From contig NZ_JAVFVU010000003.1 in assembly GCF_030929615.1 (NCBI RefSeq), forward strand, positions 62,001 to 126,000: a stretch of DNA of 64,000 nt. The letters run 5' to 3'. The notes below the pieces were generated by a model. The model saw only the letters and a list, made by a program, of their open reading frames with translations, was not told the origin of the DNA and ran no database searches. The position numbers were made by a program, and so were the translations under genes. This document shows positions 8,468-19,300 of this stretch, in pieces. Numbering within the stretch: position 1 is the first letter of the stretch; every line of letters starts with the position of its first letter. The stretch comes from Dyadobacter sp. LHD-138 (GTDB lineage Bacteria > Bacteroidota > Bacteroidia > Cytophagales > Spirosomataceae).

Positions 8468-9763
8468 TTACAAAACGAAATTTGGATTGGTCTTTCTTGC
8501 CTGTGCCAACAGCTTTCCACCTTTATCTTTGTTTCCGGCAGCAACCTCAATGACACTTGCCATTTGCAAAAGTTCAGGATCTTTACTGCCTGTACGTAAT
8601 GCCACCATGATATGCTGCTGCGCCTTATCGATATTTTTTTCTTTGAAATATACCCAGGCCAGTGCATGGTTTACATCAATATTCTTAGGTCTTTTGTTAT
8701 ACTCCTTCAATCCGTATACCAAAGCTGAATCTAGCTGGCCGGTTTTTGTATATAATTTACAAAGTTCAAGATCCACGGCGTGGCCCGATTTTGCATCTTC
8801 GCTCAACATTTTAACAACCTCTGCATACTTGTCCCTGGCTTTTTGGCTTTCTCCTTTGAGTGCATAAATATCAGCCATTTCCTCCTGAAACGAAAATTCG
8901 GGCATGATCCGGGCGGCTTTGTCCAGTTCGACCAGAGCCTTATCATACTCTTTTCTGGCCTTAAATACCTGAGCCTTTCCACGGAGTGCAAAGGCATAAC
9001 TCGGACGCATCGCTAAAATCTGATCATACTGCTGTTCTGCCTCATTAAGCTGTCCGGTGGTTTCATACAAGTGTCCAAGCGCATTTTTACTCCAGCATTG
9101 CGGCTCCGACCCGGGCAGCCCTGCCTGTACAGCAAGCTTCATCGCCTGAATGGAACTCTGATAATTACCATAAATCTCCCGCAGATAGGATGCCCGGGAA
9201 TACGCTTCCAACGAAGGTTTTAACTCCTGCATTTTATCGGACATCACCACAGCCTGTTCATAGTCGCCAAGCTCAACGTTGGCATCTACCAAAACGCCGT
9301 AAACATATGCATTGCTTGGGTTAATCTGACGAGCCTTTTCTGCCAGATCTCTTGCCTGCGAAAACTGGTGCTGCGACATTTTCACAGAGGCTTTGAAAGT
9401 AGTAGCCTCAAAATTCTGCGGATCTATTGATAAAATCCCATCCAGTATTTTCAAAACTGCCGGATAATAATAGGGATGTTCGCCTGTAATCCTCGCTTCT
9501 GCCAAATAGATAACCACAACCTGCAAACGAGGTTTTACATCTGAGGGATTTTCTTTTATCTTTTTCCGAAGCTCTTCAACTTTTATTTTAGTTTTTTGCC
9601 ACTCGGCGGCCGATGCCAGTTCTCCGGAACGTTCATACAAAACAGGAATATCCAGGCTTACCGGACCGGTTTCCTTTGAAGTCGTTTTCTTTTTTTCAGT
9701 GCAGCTTATTTGAATCATTAGTAAAAAAACTGCCCAAACGGATATAAATATTTTTAGTCTCAT
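8468..9763 (-). CDS. TPR-repeat lipoprotein
   Basis: A 431-residue lipoprotein with lipobox IQISC (Cys21), then a Lys/Thr-rich linker and a series of tetratricopeptide repeats from about residue 95 to the end. Repeats are recognisable from the A-x-x-P-x motifs: IDPQNFEATTFKASVKM, INPSNAYVYGVLVDANVELG, MRPSYAFALRGKAQVFKARK, and RPKNIDVNHALAWVYFKEKN. TPR arrays mediate protein binding; this one is predicted to face the periplasm or surface. The gene sits between the second DUF4331 gene (about 120 bp upstream) and a small hypothetical gene, all on the minus strand, suggesting a scaffold for the other products of this operon. Confidence 0.8.
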   Translation of the reverse strand: MRLKIFISVWAVFLLMIQISCTEKKKTTSKETGPVSLDIPVLYERSGELASAAEWQKTKIKVEELRKKIKENPSDVKPRLQVVVIYLAEARITGEHPYYYPAVLKILDGILSIDPQNFEATTFKASVKMSQHQFSQARDLAEKARQINPSNAYVYGVLVDANVELGDYEQAVVMSDKMQELKPSLEAYSRASYLREIYGNYQSSIQAMKLAVQAGLPGSEPQCWSKNALGHLYETTGQLNEAEQQYDQILAMRPSYAFALRGKAQVFKARKEYDKALVELDKAARIMPEFSFQEEMADIYALKGESQKARDKYAEVVKMLSEDAKSGHAVDLELCKLYTKTGQLDSALVYGLKEYNKRPKNIDVNHALAWVYFKEKNIDKAQQHIMVALRTGSKDPELLQMASVIEVAAGNKDKGGKLLAQARKTNPNFVL

Positions 9764-9882
9764 AATAATAAATTTTTAGGTCGAGAAAATCATGTTAAAA
9801 ACAGCCAGAGGTTCGAAAGTAAAATCTCAAAATATCCTTACTTACCTCTGGCCTTACTATCCGATCAACTATTTTCAGGTTC

Positions 9883-12192
9883 CTACTGCAAACGTAATAC
9901 TTTCACGGTGTACTTTGAATTGACAGTGCTGACCCGCAGATAGTAAATTCCACTTGCCTGACCGAGTTTGATACTTCGGCGCTCAGATGCGCTGGCGTTG
10001 TAAATCACTTGCTGACCAATCACCTGTCCTTTATTATTGGCAAGGTCGAGCTGAACTTTTTTACCTTCCGCGCCTCTGATTTCAATTACAACTTGCTCAT
10101 TGTTCGTCGGATTACCCATCACAACAGCCGATAAAGATTCGGGAGCATTTTCTCCGGCCGACAATCCGATTCGCATATTGGATTGACAGGGCTTACGGAA
10201 TTCGAAATCAGTCGATACTTCCGACGCTGGTTCACCGAGATAACGCGCCTTTACCACCAGGACACTGCGGCTGTTATTATCCTTGCGAAGTTCTGTTTCG
10301 ATCATACGCATCGTGCTCGTGCCCCAAATGCCATTGACCACACCCGCAGCAGAATATTCGATCGTCTTGCCCGGATCACCGCCGGTACGTCCAAAGGTAA
10401 TGGCGCCGGTCATACAGTCGTAGTTTAAAACAACCGCTACGAGCGGACCAGGCTGCTGGGTTTCTACAACATCGCCCTGATAGCTGTTCCCCCGGAATCC
10501 TGGCCATGGATTTTGCTCGTATGGAAATACCGATTTAAGCGTAGTGTCATTTTTGGTAACACCTGCATTGAAAGTCAGAACGCTGAGCAGGTTTGGTGTC
10601 ACCGGACTGGCTGTAACTTTGGGGATATAATCATCATACCAAAGCCCGATAGCCGCCAGAACAACGCCGCCAACGGCTTGCAGCTCAATGGTCGTCACGT
10701 CATCTTCCAAACGACGGCCATTGGGAAATCCATCCATGTTGGGAATCCATTGCAGTGTTTTGGTTGTATTATATGCCGGATCGGTCAGACCAAGGGCCGC
10801 GGCCTGAACCAAACCAAGCGAGCTGAATTTTGCGTCATTCCTTGGCGTTGCGGGAACGGCCATATTCAGACGCAGCCAGTCACCAAGCGTTGGCAGGAAA
10901 TTATTAATGAATGGTTTGCCTTCTGCAAGCGGATCTCCATTTTTCCCTGTGGCAAGCTGATAGGGCCTGATATTGGGTACGCCCGTATAAAAAATCGGAA
11001 GAATATCAACAGCGCGCGGGCTTGCAGCATCGGGAAGTAAAATAGAGCCAAAAGCAGCTTCAGACAGCGCGGTACCGTCGAGTGCGGCATTGCCTTTCAA
11101 TCCAAATAAGCCGGGTTTTCCATTGCGAAAATCAAAGGATCCCAGTGATTTTGTCTGAATACGAAGATCTGCCAGACCCGGTACTGCTTTGCCAAACTGT
11201 GAGTCATCCAGATATAGGGCAAGCTCCGGATTTGTGAAATATTTTGCAAACTGAAGATCTTTATCAGGCGTCAAAGCATTCCATTTATCCTTCATGCCAA
11301 TGGGGATAATCGCCTCGTTGGTAAGCGGCATACCCAGGCGGGAAACCTGTACCCATTCACCATCGTAACCAACGTCACCTCCGCCATACAACGTTTTAAT
11401 CTTTTGACGGCTGGCAGAAGCATAAACACCGATTACATAATCACCATCCAGAATATTGGCCGCATCAGCAACCGCTTTATGGTTTTTCTGCAAAGTAGCA
11501 ACGGGCACTTCAATTACAATGGAGTGGCAGTTGAACTTGGCAACCCCATCTCTGCCTGCCGATTTGCGAACGTTTCCAAGATCAAAAATACCACCCAGAT
11601 CAACAAAGAAAGGGTCATCCACCGGACCGGCAAATATTTTTTCGCCGGTACTGGCTGTCATAATCGACTTTTCAACCAGTTTGTCGTACGATGAGCCAAG
11701 GCCAACGGTCTTGTTATCGATCGAACGAGGCCCGATGTGTGGCGGAGGAACTGTTCCATTTTCAACAATGGTTGTGAAACTTCTGCCCCCATCCATACTG
11801 CGCTCGCATTTGTAGGTTGTTTTAAGATTTTCCTTCCCAAGCCGAATCAAAAAGAATGTCGACGGATCTTCATTGATCTTCCTGAACGTAAATCTATATA
11901 CGATATCCTCTCCTTTGGTTTGCGCATTGTTGTCAACATGGATTTCATAACGGACATTTTCGCCGAAAGAATACCAGTTTGGTCCACCAGCGGGATGTTC
12001 AAAAGGAATGTAATTCGCGATCAGAACGATATTCTCTTTGTTTACAGGGCTCTTAAAAGCATACACGTCCGTATTGTCAGCAAGCGGATCGGTAGAAATC
12101 AGCGGCGCTTCCCGGTGCGAAGAAGCATACGTTTCGATGGGGGCCAGACATATAGATGCCAGCAGCCCAACCAGATATATAATCCTTTTCAT
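9883..12192 (-). CDS. DUF4331 family protein with T9SS C-terminal sorting domain
   Basis: A 769-residue secreted protein. After a signal peptide (ending TYAS, about residue 24) comes the DUF4331 core with the family start SSHREAPLISTDPLADNTDV and the conserved NYIPFEHPAGGPNWY and GQLGMP-type region (QVSRLGMPLTNEAIIPIG). The last ~95 residues form a T9SS type A sorting domain: NPTNNEQVVIEIRG, then a strand pair, SGIYYLRVSTVNSKYTVKVLRLQ in two parts. It should therefore cross the outer membrane and be surface-anchored or released. It is a tandem paralogue of the gene upstream (12219-13979), which lacks the tail. The two are 26 bp apart. DUF4331 has no established function. Confidence 0.87.
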   Translation of the reverse strand: MKRIIYLVGLLASICLAPIETYASSHREAPLISTDPLADNTDVYAFKSPVNKENIVLIANYIPFEHPAGGPNWYSFGENVRYEIHVDNNAQTKGEDIVYRFTFRKINEDPSTFFLIRLGKENLKTTYKCERSMDGGRSFTTIVENGTVPPPHIGPRSIDNKTVGLGSSYDKLVEKSIMTASTGEKIFAGPVDDPFFVDLGGIFDLGNVRKSAGRDGVAKFNCHSIVIEVPVATLQKNHKAVADAANILDGDYVIGVYASASRQKIKTLYGGGDVGYDGEWVQVSRLGMPLTNEAIIPIGMKDKWNALTPDKDLQFAKYFTNPELALYLDDSQFGKAVPGLADLRIQTKSLGSFDFRNGKPGLFGLKGNAALDGTALSEAAFGSILLPDAASPRAVDILPIFYTGVPNIRPYQLATGKNGDPLAEGKPFINNFLPTLGDWLRLNMAVPATPRNDAKFSSLGLVQAAALGLTDPAYNTTKTLQWIPNMDGFPNGRRLEDDVTTIELQAVGGVVLAAIGLWYDDYIPKVTASPVTPNLLSVLTFNAGVTKNDTTLKSVFPYEQNPWPGFRGNSYQGDVVETQQPGPLVAVVLNYDCMTGAITFGRTGGDPGKTIEYSAAGVVNGIWGTSTMRMIETELRKDNNSRSVLVVKARYLGEPASEVSTDFEFRKPCQSNMRIGLSAGENAPESLSAVVMGNPTNNEQVVIEIRGAEGKKVQLDLANNKGQVIGQQVIYNASASERRSIKLGQASGIYYLRVSTVNSKYTVKVLRLQ

Positions 12193-12218
12193 AAAATTTG
12201 GTTTGTTACAGGGGTTGT

Positions 12219-13979
12219 TTAAAACCTGGCTTTTTCAGTATAGTCAAAGCCCCTCCAGGGGTTTTGTACGTAAGGAAATACGCTTTTGAGCGCAACGTCG
12301 TTTTTTGTCGGACCAGAGGTGAAGGAAAGCACACTGATCAATGCCGGAGAAACCGGTGCTTCTTTTGTTGCATCATCATAGAAAAGGCCAACCGCGGCAA
12401 GTACCACGCCTGAAACCGCCTGAAGCTCGATGGTGGTTACGTCATCTTCGAGACGACGTCCATTGGGAAAACCATCCATGTTCGGGATCCATTGCAAGTC
12501 AGTTGTCTTGTTGTACTTATCGTTGGTGATACCTAAAACCGCAGCCTGAACCAGCCCAAGGGAACTGAACTCCGGATCGTTGCGGGGCGTTGCCGGAACG
12601 GCCATGTTCAACCTTAGCATGTCACCAAGTGTAGGCAAAAAGTTATGAATGAACGGTTTTCCTTTCGCAAGCGGATTGTTGTTTTTGCCGGTAGCCAACT
12701 GATAAGGAATCAAATTAGGAACGCCGGTATAAAAGATCGGCAGCAGATCCACCGCACGCGGGCTGGCTCCATCTGGCAATAAAACACCGCCAAAAGTCAC
12801 CTCAGCAAGCGCTGTTCCATCTAATGCCGCATTTCCCTTCAATCCAAATAAGCCTGGTTTCCCATTGCGAAAATCAAACGCCCCCAGTGATTTTGACTGA
12901 ATACGTAATGCGTTCAGGGAAGGAACCGCGCCTCCGAACTGAGAATCGTCCATGTAAAGAGCAAGCTCCGGATTGGTAAAATACTTCGCAAATTGAAGAT
13001 CTTCGCCGTTGTAAGGACTTGTTGCATTCCAACGGTCTTTCATGCCAATGGGAATAACCGCTTCATTGGTTAAAGGCATGCCAAGCCGGGAAACCTGAAC
13101 AAATTTACCGTCATAAGCCATATCCCCTTCTGAATAAATCGTCCTGATCATTTGACGGCTGGCAGAGGCCCACACACCGATTACATAATCCGGATCAAGG
13201 ATATTTTTTATGCCATCCATGCCCTTGCCATCTTTTTGAAGTAATTTCACAGGCACTTTAATGGCGATGGTATGTACGTTGAAACGGCTTAACCCATCTT
13301 TGGGTGCGTTGGTCGTGTTGCCTTCCGGCCGGAAATTACCGACATCAAATGCGCCTGCCAGATCTACAAAGAACGGATCATCCACAGGACCGCAGAATAT
13401 TTTCTCGCCGCCCGCAGTTGTTACGATTGCTTTTTCAACCAGCGCGTTGTAATCGGAAGCTTCCAGACCTACTGTTTTCCCCTCAATGGAGCGCGGGCCG
13501 ATGTTAGCTGGTGGAACGATTCCGCTTGCCACAATTGTGGTAAAAGACATGCCTCCATCCGTACTTTTTTCACATTTGTAAGTCGTTTTTAGGTTTTGTT
13601 TTCCTAAACGTATGTTGAAAAAAGTGGTCGGATCTTCATTAATACTTGAAAAAGTAAAGCGATACGTGATGTCGTCCCCGGCTGTTGATGTTTTGTTTTT
13701 GATGTGAATTTCGTAGCGAATGTTACTGCCAAAACTGTAATAATTAGGACCACCTTCCGGAGACTCAAAGGGAATGTAGTTTGCGATAATCGTAATGCTG
13801 TTGGGGTCATCCGGACTTTTGAAAGCATAAACATCCGTGTTGTCGGCCAACGGATCATTGGAGATCAAGGGAGCCTCCCGATGACTGGAGGCGTAAGCTC
13901 CCGCCGCTAAAAAGAGCGGTAGCGCACAGCTTAGGAATCCTATCCTGAGCCGGCAAAGGCGCAAAGCAGAAATTTGCAT
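12219..13979 (-). CDS. DUF4331 family protein without T9SS tail
   Basis: A 586-residue exported protein, first gene of the minus-strand DUF4331 unit. The signal peptide ends near AYAS, followed directly by SSHREAPLISNDPLADNTDV. It matches its downstream paralogue along nearly its whole length, including QVSRLGMPLTNEAVIPIG, and ends at FPYVQNPWRGFDYTEKARF, exactly where the paralogue continues for another ~190 residues with an extra domain and the T9SS tail. It is thus either the periplasmic member of a duplicated pair or a 3'-truncated copy; the clean end just after a shared motif and the 26-bp gap fit either. Divergent from the ECF sigma gene across a 457-bp gap. Confidence 0.83.
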   Translation of the reverse strand: MQISALRLCRLRIGFLSCALPLFLAAGAYASSHREAPLISNDPLADNTDVYAFKSPDDPNSITIIANYIPFESPEGGPNYYSFGSNIRYEIHIKNKTSTAGDDITYRFTFSSINEDPTTFFNIRLGKQNLKTTYKCEKSTDGGMSFTTIVASGIVPPANIGPRSIEGKTVGLEASDYNALVEKAIVTTAGGEKIFCGPVDDPFFVDLAGAFDVGNFRPEGNTTNAPKDGLSRFNVHTIAIKVPVKLLQKDGKGMDGIKNILDPDYVIGVWASASRQMIRTIYSEGDMAYDGKFVQVSRLGMPLTNEAVIPIGMKDRWNATSPYNGEDLQFAKYFTNPELALYMDDSQFGGAVPSLNALRIQSKSLGAFDFRNGKPGLFGLKGNAALDGTALAEVTFGGVLLPDGASPRAVDLLPIFYTGVPNLIPYQLATGKNNNPLAKGKPFIHNFLPTLGDMLRLNMAVPATPRNDPEFSSLGLVQAAVLGITNDKYNKTTDLQWIPNMDGFPNGRRLEDDVTTIELQAVSGVVLAAVGLFYDDATKEAPVSPALISVLSFTSGPTKNDVALKSVFPYVQNPWRGFDYTEKARF

Positions 13980-14436
13980 AAAGTAAAAATGTTTAGATAT
14001 GAAAACAGAGATTGAAATGAGAATTCGGAAAACATCAATAAGTAAATCCTAAATTACTCCAGGTATCAAAGAGGCTGACACGCGGCTCGTGAAAACAATC
14101 CAAACAAAAATTGGATTCAAAAATAATAAAATTATTTCAATATCAATTTGAAAAATAATTATTTCACAAAAGACATACGTCTCCAATCTCAATTCAGATC
14201 AGCAGAGGAAAATAAATTTTAAATACCTAATAATAAGATGGTTACTTATTTCACTTTGTATAAAATCCTTACCCTACATTTCGGTACTTGCGGCGACTAA
14301 AAGGTAGCAATCAAGATCATAAAAAAAATGATCTCATTGCTACATATTTTCCTTTTACTTCTAAACCTGCATTTCACACACCAAAGAATTAGTAAAATTT
14401 TTATTTAAAATATCCTGTTTGAATTAAGGGTTCTTT
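13980..14436. promoter_or_regulatory. Divergent intergenic region (DUF4331 unit / ECF sigma)
   Basis: A 457-bp AT-rich gap between divergently transcribed genes that must hold promoters for both. I see no open frame with coding character. The most distinct structure is a hairpin at 14305-14342 (listed separately). No confident match to the Bacteroidetes -33/-7 promoter (TTTG and TAxxTTTG) could be placed by eye. Confidence 0.5.
14305..14342. other. Imperfect hairpin with A7 loop
   Basis: Left arm 14305-14320 (TAGCAATCAAGATCAT) and right arm 14328-14342 (ATGATCTCATTGCTA) pair over 13 positions around one small bulge, with a loop of seven A. It is 95-130 bp upstream of the sigma factor start. 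It could be an operator, a leader-transcript structure or the terminator of a small RNA; no T-run strong enough for a firm terminator call follows it on the plus strand. Confidence 0.4.
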
Positions 14437-15186
14437 ATGAGAATTGTGTCTTCTTTACGAGAGCGATCATCGATTATGTCTAAAAGTGTTAATTATCAGG
14501 AAATGCAGGCAAAAACAGTTTTACTGAAAAGTTCAAATACTGAACCCGGTTTCCCCCAAACTGAGATCATGGATGATCAGGATAAGCACCTTTCAGATCA
14601 GGAGCTGTTCATAAGGGTAACGTTTCAAGACAATCCAAAACTGGGTTGCGAGCTTTTATTTAGAAGACATTATACAGAACTGTGCAGTCATGCGGTCCGT
14701 TTTCTGGGATCCAAGGCAGTTGCGGAGGATTTAGTTGCCGACATATTCTGCAACTTTTATGAAAAGCAGATATTTTCCACAATAGAAACCTCTTATCGCG
14801 CCTACCTGTTCAAAACCGTACGTAACCGTGCGTATAACTATGTTCGTCAAAATTTTAACCGTGACACTACGCTGGATGATGCTTCCCTGGAAGCTTCCCA
14901 TGAGGAACAGCAACCGGATGCAATTACCCAATACGACGAACTTTACCTGACCGTAGAAAGGGCTATAGACTCACTTCCTTTTCAACGAAGAAGGGTGTAT
15001 TTAATGAACCGTTTTGATGGAAAAAAATATGCAGAAATTGCCGAGGAACTTGGCATTTCCGTAAGGACCGTTGAAGTCCACATACGATTAGCGACAATCA
15101 CGCTGAGGGACTTGCTGAGATACCGTTGTTTCTTAATCGTTTTCGGGACTATTTTCGGCTTTGCTGTTAAGGGTTTTATATTCTGA
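14437..15186 (+). CDS. ECF RNA polymerase sigma-70 factor (FecI-like)
   Basis: A 249-residue sigma factor of the extracytoplasmic type. Region 2 is visible as LLFRRHYTELCSHAVRFLG followed by AEDLVADIFCNFYEKQ and YLFKTVRNRAYNYVRQ; region 4 as DSLPFQRRRVYLMNRF, YAEIAEELGISVRTVEVHI. Such factors pair with FecR anti-sigma proteins and a SusC-type receptor carrying an STN domain, and that trio follows immediately here. The N-terminus is about 45 residues longer than usual; internal ATGs at 14476 and 14569 are alternative starts, and the last (MDDQDKHLSDQEL) would give the standard length. A hydrophobic C-terminal tail (FLIVFGTIFGFAVKGFIF) is unusual but seen in Bacteroidota members. Confidence 0.88.
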   Translation: MRIVSSLRERSSIMSKSVNYQEMQAKTVLLKSSNTEPGFPQTEIMDDQDKHLSDQELFIRVTFQDNPKLGCELLFRRHYTELCSHAVRFLGSKAVAEDLVADIFCNFYEKQIFSTIETSYRAYLFKTVRNRAYNYVRQNFNRDTTLDDASLEASHEEQQPDAITQYDELYLTVERAIDSLPFQRRRVYLMNRFDGKKYAEIAEELGISVRTVEVHIRLATITLRDLLRYRCFLIVFGTIFGFAVKGFIF

Positions 15187-15223
15187 ATGTGTCATCCTAC
15201 AAAGAAATTAACATACGCAGGCC

Positions 15224-16231
15224 ATGGTAAATAAACAACTCATATTTGACTGCTTCGAAGGAAAAGCCACTTCTCTGCAAAAAAAAGCGATCGACTCGTG
15301 GGTCAAGGAGGGCGCTAATGAGGAATTATTTTATCAATGGCTTCAGGAATGGGAAAAGAGACACCTGCAATATCTTGCTGATGAACAACCCGCATTGCAA
15401 CGTTACCAGCAATATTTGAACAGCCCGGATAAAAATCAAATCCCGCTGTATGATACAGATGTATTGAGCGGCGGAGTTAAAAGAGCGCGCAGGACATGGT
15501 GGATCAGCACGGCCGCCACGGTGCTGATATGCTTCGGCTTATGGAAGTTTCATGACGGAATATTGAATTACACATTCAGCACCGGATTTAATCAAAAAAA
15601 AGTACTGCGCTTAGAAGATGGAAGTACCGTTGCCCTCAATTCAAATTCAACCCTTTGGGTGCCCCGATTTGCCTTAAAATCCGGGATGCGGCTTGTCAAA
15701 CTGGAAGGAGAAGCACTCTTTTCTGTGAAACATACCCTGGATAATAAAAAATTTGTGGTTGAGACCGCCAATGGTGAGCAAGTGGAAGTTTTGGGAACCG
15801 AATTTAATTTATTTACAAGGCAAAGGGGCACAAAAGTGGTTTTACAAAAGGGCAAAGTACAGTTCCATTACCAAAATGCTAATCACAAAGATGCCCGGGT
15901 TACCATGAAACCAGGAGATTTGGTGACCGTTGCCCGAGGAGGAATTGCCAGTTTAAAGCCTGTGACATCACCAGGAAATTCTTCGGAATGGCTCAATAAC
16001 AGATATGTCTTTGAGGAATCCTCAATTCAGGAAATCGTTCATTTATTCAAAGATAACTTTGGGATTAACCTTAAAATTGCCAGTGCGGAAGTCGCCAGCC
16101 TAACGCTTTCCGGTGCATATTCTTATGAAAATCCAGAAGAATTACTCGATGTTATTACAGAAGCCCTGAATCTTAAAATTACCAAAACAAAGGACAACGT
16201 CATAGTTCTTAGCGCAGGGCCGATCTTATAG
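15224..16231 (+). CDS. FecR family anti-sigma factor
   Basis: A 335-residue membrane-spanning anti-sigma factor. The cytoplasmic N-terminus (1-85) would hold the sigma factor; one membrane helix follows at about 90-108 (WWISTAATVLICFGLWKF); the periplasmic FecR domain runs from about 125 to 220 (VLRLEDGSTVALNSNSTLWV, GEALFSVKH, VEVLGTEFNLF), and the C-terminal DUF4974/STN-like region has YVFEESSIQEIVHLFKDNFG and LTLSGAY. It lies 37 bp after the sigma gene and 145 bp before SusC. By analogy with FecR, it receives the receptor's signal through the STN domain and releases the sigma factor, which would then activate this operon. Confidence 0.9.
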   Translation: MVNKQLIFDCFEGKATSLQKKAIDSWVKEGANEELFYQWLQEWEKRHLQYLADEQPALQRYQQYLNSPDKNQIPLYDTDVLSGGVKRARRTWWISTAATVLICFGLWKFHDGILNYTFSTGFNQKKVLRLEDGSTVALNSNSTLWVPRFALKSGMRLVKLEGEALFSVKHTLDNKKFVVETANGEQVEVLGTEFNLFTRQRGTKVVLQKGKVQFHYQNANHKDARVTMKPGDLVTVARGGIASLKPVTSPGNSSEWLNNRYVFEESSIQEIVHLFKDNFGINLKIASAEVASLTLSGAYSYENPEELLDVITEALNLKITKTKDNVIVLSAGPIL

Positions 16232-16376
16232 CCGCGTATCCCTAGAAAGTAAAGTTTCAAACACATTACAACCCGTATCTTCTTGCTATCGCGATCTCAA
16301 AATCGTGCATGGAAAAGTATGGCCTTGCCGTTCAATCTTTCTCTTTCATCCAATACAAGATATCAAATCACTTATC

Positions 16377-19300
16377 ATGATGAATATAAATCTCCATTGC
16401 TTATCTACACTGGGCCTGTTGGTATGCCTGGAATTGCCCGGGTCTCTGGCCAATCTTACGTATTCACAACCCAAGGAGACTCCTGCCAGGCACGCCAATA
16501 CGGTAAAACGTAATCTGGGGGAAGTTCTCAAAGAGCTCAAAATTCATTACGGCTCAGATATTATTTTTGCCGATCAGCTCGTTCGCGGTGTTACCGTTAC
16601 GCCACCCGTACTTGAAAAAAACACCAGTATCGAACAGGTCCTAAACGCATTATTGAAGGACACCAATTTGAATTACAAAAAAATAAAAAATGGTGCTTAC
16701 ATGATCCGTCAAAATGCCGTCGGCGGCCAGGGCGGTTTCCAGGAAGAATCAAAAAAAAGAGCTTCTGCATCCCCCAGCCTTCCCACTGAGGATCCTTCCA
16801 GGACTAGCATAAAGGTCAGTTCAATCGTGAACACCGACCGCACGATAACAGGAAGGGTAACCGGAGATGATCAAGAAGGTTTGCCTGGGGCAAATGTGGT
16901 TTTAAAAGGAACCACCCGCGGTACCAGCACAGACATCGATGGGAAATTCACTTTGAACCTGCCTGAAGGACCTGTCAATATCCTGGTGTTCTCCTTAGTC
17001 GGTTACACCACGCTGGAGGTTACCGTTGACAACCGGTCAGAAATGAATGTTGTTTTGAAGCAAAACGATAAAACTCTTGATGAAGTAGTTGTGGTAGGTT
17101 ACGGGACGGTTAAGAAAAGTGATATCACCGGTTCTGTCGGTTCTGTAACTGCCACCGAACTCACCTCATTCCCCACCACGAGTGCCGTTCAGGGATTGCA
17201 AGGCAGAGCACCTGGTGTACAAGTCATGCAAAATTCAGGTGCTCCCGGCGCTACATTAAGTGTGCGGGTCCGTGGCGGCAATTCATTGCAAGGCAGTAAT
17301 GAACCTTTGTACGTCGTCGACGGATTTGCATTGTCCGGCCCGCCAACAGCAATAAGTCCCGACGAAATCGAATCCATGGAAATTTTAAAAGATGCTTCCG
17401 CAACAGCTATCTATGGATCCAGAGGGGCAAACGGTGTGGTTATCATCACGACAAAAGTCGGTAAGGCCGGCAAGATGCAGGTGTCTCTGGATTCATACTA
17501 TGCGATGCAAAAAGTGGGTAAGAAACTCAATCTGATGAATGCCCAGGAATTTGCGACACTCGCCAATGAACGTGCCAGCAATGACGGATTTGCCCCGTAT
17601 TTTACAGAGGAGCAGATCAAAAATTTCGGAAAGGGCACCGACTGGCAAGATGTAATGTTCAGAAATGCACCCATGCATAATCATGCGCTATCGGTTTCAG
17701 GGGGCAATGAAAATACCCAGTACGCCATATCCGGAAATTACATCAGTCAAAAAGGAATCATCCGGGGCTCTCATTATGACCGTGCAAATCTCAGGGTAAA
17801 CTTAACACAAAAACTAAATGACAAGCTAAAACTTTACTATAACTCCATGCTCAGCAATACCGGCCGGGCACTATTAAACACAGATAATGGATTCAAAGGC
17901 AATACGGTAACCTCTGCAACGCTGATCGCGCCGCCGACCATCGCACCGTATGACGAAAATGGCAATTACAGTTTTATAAAGCCTTATGCCTTTAGCCCCA
18001 ATTCACTGGAAAATCCCCTCGCTCTTGCGGAAGCCAGAAAACAAAAAAGCAACGAATTCTATGTTTTGACAAGCATGGCGCTAAGCTTCCAACCGATCAA
18101 GAATCTGACGATCCGCTCCTCCGTTGGCATAGAAAACAGTTCGATCAGAGGAGACCTGTATTCACCATCCGTGATCACCACGACGCCCACCGGTTCAGCA
18201 ACCATTGACTATGCAAACAAATTCAATTTCTTAAATGAAAACACAGCCAACTATGTGTTTGAGCTTCCGAAAAATCATGCGTTGACTCTTTTAGCCGGCA
18301 TTACCTACCAGACCGAGAAGAGCAGGTTATTTAATGCGGGTGCTACCGGGTTTAGCTACGAAGGTATGGAATCAGAAAACATCGGAGTGGGACGTAATCC
18401 AGCCGTGCCAACCAGCACATCCTATCAATGGAAATTGTTTTCATATCTGGCTCGCGCCAACTATTCCTTTAAGAGCCGCTATCTTTTGACTGCAAGCATC
18501 CGTGCTGACGGGTCATCCAGATTTGGAAAGGCAAACAAATGGGGATATTTCCCTTCTGCCGCTTTTGCCTGGAGAATCATTGAAGAACCCTTTTTGCAAA
18601 ATGTGTCATCACTCTCCGATTTGAAATTACGGACGTCCTTTGGCGTGACAGGCAATACAGCACTTTCACCCTACCAGACCTTATTTACATTAAGCCCTGT
18701 ACAAACCGTTTACAATGACCAGCTTGCCGTTGGCCAGTTAACAGGCACCTTGCTGACAAACCCGGATCTGAAATGGGAGTCGACAGGACAATGGAATGCA
18801 GGAGTGGATCTGGGCTTACTGCGCAACCGGTTTTCTTTGAGCCTGGATTATTATATAAAAAACACGCGTGACCTGCTCGCGATTGTTCCGCTTCAACTGT
18901 CTACGGGGTACAATAACACAATTCAAAACATTGGCCAGATACGTAACAGTGGAGTAGAATTAGGCTTAACGGCAAATCTGGTTAAAACAAATCATGTAAA
19001 ATGGGATCTAAATCTGAACATTTCCCGCAACCGCAGCAAGGTTTTGAAACTTGCTTCCGGCAGTGACGTTTTCGGCACTGCATTAGGTCAGCCACTGTCT
19101 GTTCCGGTTAATCTTATTCGCGTTAACCAGCCGATTGCTGTCTTTTATGGATACCTTGAAAACGGACTGGATGAAAAAGGAGCGATCAAATACAAAGATC
19201 TGAATAATGACGGGGCCATTTCGCTGGCAGATAAGACCGTTATCGGGGACCCGAACCCGGACTTCCTTTACAATTTTAACTCCCGCATCTCATTCAAAAA

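Noticed and set aside
11737..12222. 161-codon plus-strand frame opposite DUF4331
   Set aside because: Antisense to the conserved N-terminal DUF4331 region; no coding evidence of its own.
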